Shown here piece after piece: positions 6,922 through 7,343 of a stretch of DNA of 7,343 nucleotides. The notes under the pieces were generated by a model that had not been told where the DNA came from, did no database searches, and worked only from the letters and a program-made list of their open reading frames with translations. Positions within the stretch are counted from its first letter, which is position 1. Every line of letters starts with the position of its first letter. The DNA is from an uncultured Clostridia bacterium (GTDB taxonomy: Bacteria > Bacillota > Clostridia > Oscillospirales > Acutalibacteraceae), in assembly GCA_945869905.1 (NCBI GenBank), contig CAMBQD010000048.1, forward strand, positions 1-7,343. Direction: 5' to 3'. Both the position numbers and the translations under genes were made by a program.

Positions 6922-7343
6922 TTACGGATTCAGTGCTTTTTCAATTTCGTCTATCAGATTATTTTCCAAAAACCACACAGCCTGTTTAACTGCGTTTTTA
7001 AAGGTCCTTGCATCAGCCGAGCCATGTGCCTTAATAACAGGCTTTTTTACACCCAGCAAAACCGCTCCGCCGTATTCCTTGTAGTCAAATTGCTTTTTCA
7101 TATCGTTTATACCGCTTTTTGCACCGAGATATGAAAGCTTGGTAACGGCATTTTTCATAAAGGCATCCTTAATGCCGTTCATAAGCACCTTTGCAACGCC
7201 CTCATACATTTTCAAAATAATATTGCCGGTAAAGCCGTCTGCCACTATAACATCCGCATCACCGAAGGGTATCTGCCTTGCCTCAATATTGCCGGTAAAA
7301 TTATAGGGTGCATCTTTCATAAGGGCATATGCCTCTTTTACCA
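6922..7343 (-). CDS. plsX: Phosphate acyltransferase PlsX (C-terminal part only)
   Basis: The last 139 codons and TAA stop of a gene whose beginning lies beyond the right edge. The frame stays open to the edge (VKEAYAL precedes the first visible Met), so the Met at 7320 is internal and not a start. PlsX converts acyl-ACP and phosphate to acyl-phosphate, the donor used by PlsY in bacterial phospholipid synthesis, and is a soluble protein that associates with the membrane. Recognisable blocks are FTGNIEARQIPFGDADVIV, DGFTGNIILK and, near the end, YKEYGGAVLLGVKKPVIKAHG followed by SADARTFKNAV. These match the family's conserved C-terminal half; whole proteins are about 330 residues, so roughly 190 are missing. 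In many relatives acpP follows plsX, but here rnc starts 13 bases downstream. The identification is secure. Confidence 0.95.
   Translation of the reverse strand, partial: VKEAYALMKDAPYNFTGNIEARQIPFGDADVIVADGFTGNIILKMYEGVAKVLMNGIKDAFMKNAVTKLSYLGAKSGINDMKKQFDYKEYGGAVLLGVKKPVIKAHGSADARTFKNAVKQAVWFLENNLIDEIEKALNP

Noticed and set aside
6922..7320. A complete 132-residue gene starting at the Met at 7320
   Set aside because: The frame is open to the window edge and the protein matches only the C-terminal part of PlsX, so this Met is internal.

Overview
The window is a single block of tightly packed housekeeping genes, all read from the minus strand (right to left). It fits the conserved plsX / rnc / smc / ftsY neighbourhood of Bacillota. 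The presence of a radical SAM Elp3-like gene between rnc and smc, and of rdgB and yhbY after ftsY, points to class Clostridia, possibly an Oscillospirales/Ruminococcaceae-type gut organism. That placement rests on gene order and protein style, not on a search. G+C looks moderate by eye and codon use looks uniform, with no sign of transferred DNA.

Layout in transcription order: the 3' part of plsX (7343-6922), rnc for RNase III (6908-6234), a stand-alone radical SAM protein of the Elp3-like group (6234-5260), smc (5260-1688), ftsY (1649-675), rdgB/XTP pyrophosphatase (675-88), and the first 30 codons of a YhbY-type RNA-binding protein (91-1, running off the left edge). Both end genes are cut by the window. 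Almost no non-coding DNA is present: the longest gap is 38 bases (smc to ftsY), four of the six junctions are stop/start overlaps, and I see no promoter, terminator, RNA gene, CRISPR array, mobile element or notable repeat.

The genes join several core tasks that probably share one transcript: phospholipid acyl transfer (PlsX), double-stranded RNA processing (RNase III), probable RNA or tRNA modification (radical SAM protein), chromosome compaction (SMC), membrane targeting of ribosomes (FtsY), nucleotide-pool cleaning (RdgB) and ribosome assembly (YhbY).

I found no evidence of a new defence, mobile or secretion system. The least understood element is the Elp3-like radical SAM protein, which lacks the acetyltransferase half of Elp3 and has a short C-terminal module that might bind RNA. 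Smaller points are the absence of acpP between plsX and rnc, a start-codon correction in ftsY, and an unusual arginine in a conserved part of RdgB.
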